Part shown: positions 7,518 to 9,133 of the stretch, in pieces
How positions within the stretch are numbered: the first letter of the stretch is position 1
Layout: each line of letters opens with the position of its first letter
Position numbers and translations under genes: made by a program
The notes under the pieces: generated by a model
The model's input: the letters and a program-made list of their open reading frames with translations, nothing else
Told to the model about the DNA's origin: nothing
Databases searched by the model: none
Assembly (NCBI GenBank): GCA_030596465.1
Contig: JAUVJW010000052.1
Location: 1 to 9,133 of the forward strand
Direction: 5' to 3'
DNA: 9,133 nucleotides
Origin: Candidatus Fermentibacteraceae bacterium
GTDB taxonomy: Bacteria > Fermentibacterota > Fermentibacteria > Fermentibacterales > JCC-6

Positions 7518-7544
7518 TACGCAGGCTGTTAAATCATTGTCCAA

Positions 7545-7573
7545 ATAGTATTGCATACGCCTATCGGTGTCAA
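7545..7573 (-). promoter_or_regulatory. Predicted sigma-70-type promoter of dnaK
   Basis: Reading the minus strand, a perfect -35 TTGACA (7573-7568) is followed by a 17-nt spacer and a -10 TACTAT (7550-7545), four of six matches to TATAAT. The -35 begins 2 nt after the mtnA stop codon. A start site near 7538 would leave a leader of about 90 nt before dnaK. This is the only near-consensus promoter I found in the window, and it probably separates coaC-mtnA from the chaperone and replication genes. No CIRCE operator (TTAGCACTC-N9-GAGTGCTAA) is present. Confidence 0.75.
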
Positions 7574-7575
7574 CC

Positions 7576-8589
7576 TCACCATTCAATTTCATTCGGGGCT
7601 GAAATTACTCCCTTCTCACAGATAATTGAAGTAATAAATTTCACAGGGGTAACATCAAATGCCGGATTATAAACCATAACCCCATCAGGGAGGATTTGTG
7701 TGTCTCCCATAACTGCCAGTTCCTCCCTGCCTCTTTCTTCAATCACTATATTGTTGCCATCCTGTGACAGAGGATCAAATGTGGAAACCGGTGCTACTAT
7801 GTAAAATGGCACTCCCGCCTCAAAGGCGGCCAGCGCAAGAGGATATGTTCCTATTTTGTTAGCCGAATCACCGTTCACAGCCACTCTATCGGCACCAGTT
7901 ATAACCGCATCAACAATACCTGTTCTCAATAAAGAAGCCGCCGCGGAATCTGGAAGAACCCTGACCGGTATCCCGGCTTTCTGTAATTCCCAGGAAGTAA
8001 GTCTTGCCCCCTGAAGAAGCGGTCTTGTCTCATCTGCATAGACCGAAGAGAGGATTCCTCTGGAATGTGCCTCGTAAATCACCGATAGCGCGGTACCCAG
8101 CCCCGCGGTCGCAAGACCACCGGCGTTACAATGGGTAAGCACAGTACACCCTTCAGGAAGCAGGTCGGCACCAAAACGCCCCATAGCCCTGCTTGCGTCA
8201 AGGTCTTCCTCAAAAAGTCTGTGTGCGCTGCTTAAAAGCCGTCCAACGGCAATTGTTTTTGAAGAAGACGACAAAAGAATTTCTCTCTGGATATCCAGAC
8301 AGTGAAACAAATTTACGGCAGTGGGTCTTGTAAAGGCCAGCACATCAAGTAAACCACCGCAGTCGTCAAAAAAACTTATCGACTCAGGAGTTTCCATTGC
8401 GGCGATAACAGCTCCGTATGCCGCTGCCAGACCAATTGCCGGAGCCCCCCTTACCGCAAGTGTCTTTATTGCAACTGCAAGCTGAGCGGTTGTTCTGCAA
8501 TCAAGATAAATCTCTTCCGATGGAAGAAGCCTTTGATCCAGCAGCCGCAGATGGTCCTCACGCCAAACCATAGTTGGAACAGGCTTCAA
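7576..8589 (-). CDS. mtnA: S-methyl-5-thioribose-1-phosphate isomerase MtnA
   Basis: Converts 5-methylthioribose 1-phosphate to 5-methylthioribulose 1-phosphate in the methionine salvage pathway; it belongs to the eIF2B-alpha-like isomerase family. The 337 residues match the usual length. Visible family motifs are VRGAPAIG (46-53), LTHCNAGGLAT (151-161) with the catalytic Cys at 154, DETRPLLQGARLTSWEL (186-202), TGADRVAVNGDSANKIGTYP (231-250) with the catalytic Asp at 234, and NPAFDVTP near the end. The chosen start is TTG (8589-8587), overlapping the coaC stop as TTGA, with AAAGG 9 nt upstream. This gives an N-terminus MKPVPTMVW that aligns with relatives. An ATG at 8571-8569 would remove six residues and has a poorer ribosome site. 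No other methionine-salvage gene is in view. A related ribose-phosphate or deoxyribose isomerase activity cannot be excluded, but the motifs favour MtnA. Confidence 0.95.
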   Translation of the reverse strand: MKPVPTMVWREDHLRLLDQRLLPSEEIYLDCRTTAQLAVAIKTLAVRGAPAIGLAAAYGAVIAAMETPESISFFDDCGGLLDVLAFTRPTAVNLFHCLDIQREILLSSSSKTIAVGRLLSSAHRLFEEDLDASRAMGRFGADLLPEGCTVLTHCNAGGLATAGLGTALSVIYEAHSRGILSSVYADETRPLLQGARLTSWELQKAGIPVRVLPDSAAASLLRTGIVDAVITGADRVAVNGDSANKIGTYPLALAAFEAGVPFYIVAPVSTFDPLSQDGNNIVIEERGREELAVMGDTQILPDGVMVYNPAFDVTPVKFITSIICEKGVISAPNEIEW

Positions 8590-9133
8590 GAGACACCGCC
8601 TTTCATCAGCATCTTACTGCATATTAACAAAATATTTGAAGGTTCCATCATTCGACCGTCACCAAGGGTTCCACAGGCAAGTTTACCGGAAACAGGTCCT
8701 GCGAATCTGATGCCTCTGGAAGAAAGAATCTCAACATTAGCCTGAACGGCGGGATTATTCCACATTCGCGTATTCATTGCGGGAGCAATCAACACCGGTG
8801 CGGCACAGGCAAGAAAAGCGGAAGTAAGCAGATTATCAGCAAGACCGTGAGTCGCTCTTGCCATGAAGTGAGCTGTAGCTGGAGCTATAATCATAAGATC
8901 CACATTATCAGTAAGGGCAATGTGTGGAATTAACGCAGTTGGCCGGGAAGAAAACAAATCTGTAAAACAGGGCATTCCGGACACAGCAGAGAGTTGTGTA
9001 GGTGTGACAAATTCAGTAGCGGCTCTGGTGAGAACGCAGTTTACCGTGTGTCCTGATTTTCTCAGGAGTGAGACAAGAGTTACCGCTTTGAAAGCCGCCG
9101 CGCCACCAGTTATGCCTAGAAGAATCTCCGCCA
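8586..9133 (-). CDS. coaC: Phosphopantothenoylcysteine decarboxylase, flavoprotein CoaC without a CoaB domain (5' end cut)
   Basis: FMN-dependent enzyme of coenzyme A synthesis that decarboxylates 4'-phospho-N-pantothenoylcysteine to 4'-phosphopantetheine. The window shows 181 residues and the frame is open to the edge, so only a few N-terminal residues should be missing. The visible sequence starts at the FMN-binding strand AEILLGITGGAAAFKAVTLV. It also shows TEFVTP, PHIAL with the catalytic-type His (codon 8924-8922), APATAHFMARATHGLADNLL, the hallmark PAMNTRMW with Asn at 8774-8772, and SGKLACGTLGDGRM with the family Cys at 8675-8673. The frame then ends about 20 residues later, so the C-terminal phosphopantothenate-cysteine ligase (CoaB) half of the usual bifunctional Dfp/CoaBC is absent. 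An internal GTG at 8984 is not the start, because conserved sequence continues upstream. An EpiD-type peptide decarboxylase is a less likely alternative given the housekeeping context. The stop overlaps mtnA by 4 nt. Confidence 0.9.
   Translation of the reverse strand, partial: AEILLGITGGAAAFKAVTLVSLLRKSGHTVNCVLTRAATEFVTPTQLSAVSGMPCFTDLFSSRPTALIPHIALTDNVDLMIIAPATAHFMARATHGLADNLLTSAFLACAAPVLIAPAMNTRMWNNPAVQANVEILSSRGIRFAGPVSGKLACGTLGDGRMMEPSNILLICSKMLMKGGVS
8599..8603 (-). promoter_or_regulatory. Ribosome binding site of mtnA supporting a TTG start
   Basis: AAAGG on the minus strand, inside the last codons of coaC, lies 9 nt before the TTG at 8589. It supports the TTG over the later ATG at 8571, where only a distant GAAG is seen. 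Confidence 0.55.

Noticed and set aside
7447..7575. CIRCE/HrcA operator or intrinsic terminator between mtnA and dnaK
   Set aside because: The TTAGCACTC-GAGTGCTAA repeat is absent, and the only hairpin is not followed by a U-tract.
8586..8984. GTG at 8984 as the start of a short flavoprotein
   Set aside because: Conserved CoaC sequence, including the FMN-binding TGGAAAFKA and TEFVTP, continues in frame upstream to the window edge.
1..9133. A defence system, mobile element, CRISPR array or other novel accessory system
   Set aside because: Every gene is a recognisable housekeeping family, coding is continuous on one strand, and no repeats, integrase, transposase or compositional break were seen.

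Overview
The window is a compact block of bacterial housekeeping genes. All seven genes run on the minus strand, so transcription goes from high to low coordinates. In that order they are: coaC (5' end cut by the window edge), mtnA, dnaK, dnaJ, mutS2, dnaG, and a sigma-70 family factor (3' part cut by the window start). Spacing is tight. coaC/mtnA overlap by 4 nt, dnaJ/mutS2 are 2 nt apart, mutS2/dnaG are 5 nt apart, and dnaG/sigma overlap by 11 nt. The only gaps are about 129 nt upstream of dnaK and about 59 nt between dnaK and dnaJ. I see no tRNA, rRNA, CRISPR array, insertion sequence, phage gene or convincing intrinsic terminator. The long plus-strand open frames are antisense shadows of the minus-strand genes.

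The source looks like a diderm (Gram-negative-type) bacterium with moderate GC content. DnaK carries the roughly 20-residue insert after its RLMGRR segment that is typical of diderm DnaK. The order dnaK-dnaJ-mutS2-dnaG-sigma and the divergent sigma N-terminus do not match proteobacteria, Bacillota or Actinomycetota as I know them, so I lean towards a less-studied phylum. I cannot name it from sequence alone.

Layout: 7576-9133 holds two metabolic enzymes, a phosphopantothenoylcysteine decarboxylase without a fused CoaB domain and a methylthioribose-1-phosphate isomerase. The gap at 7447-7575 holds a strong sigma-70-type promoter (TTGACA, 17 nt, TACTAT), a leader hairpin and a good ribosome binding site, all pointed at dnaK. 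From 7446 downward come the DnaK/DnaJ chaperone pair, then MutS2, primase and the sigma factor. The last two correspond to the classical macromolecular-synthesis pair dnaG-rpoD. The dnaK promoter could therefore drive a transcript joining protein folding, DNA/ribosome quality control, replication priming and transcription initiation. No grpE, hrcA or CIRCE element is visible.

I do not see a new biological system here. The points most worth checking are the sigma factor without a recognisable region 1.2, the eroded signature motifs in the MutS2 Smr domain, the dnaK leader hairpin with a duplicated Shine-Dalgarno-like sequence, and a possible leaderless dnaJ transcript.
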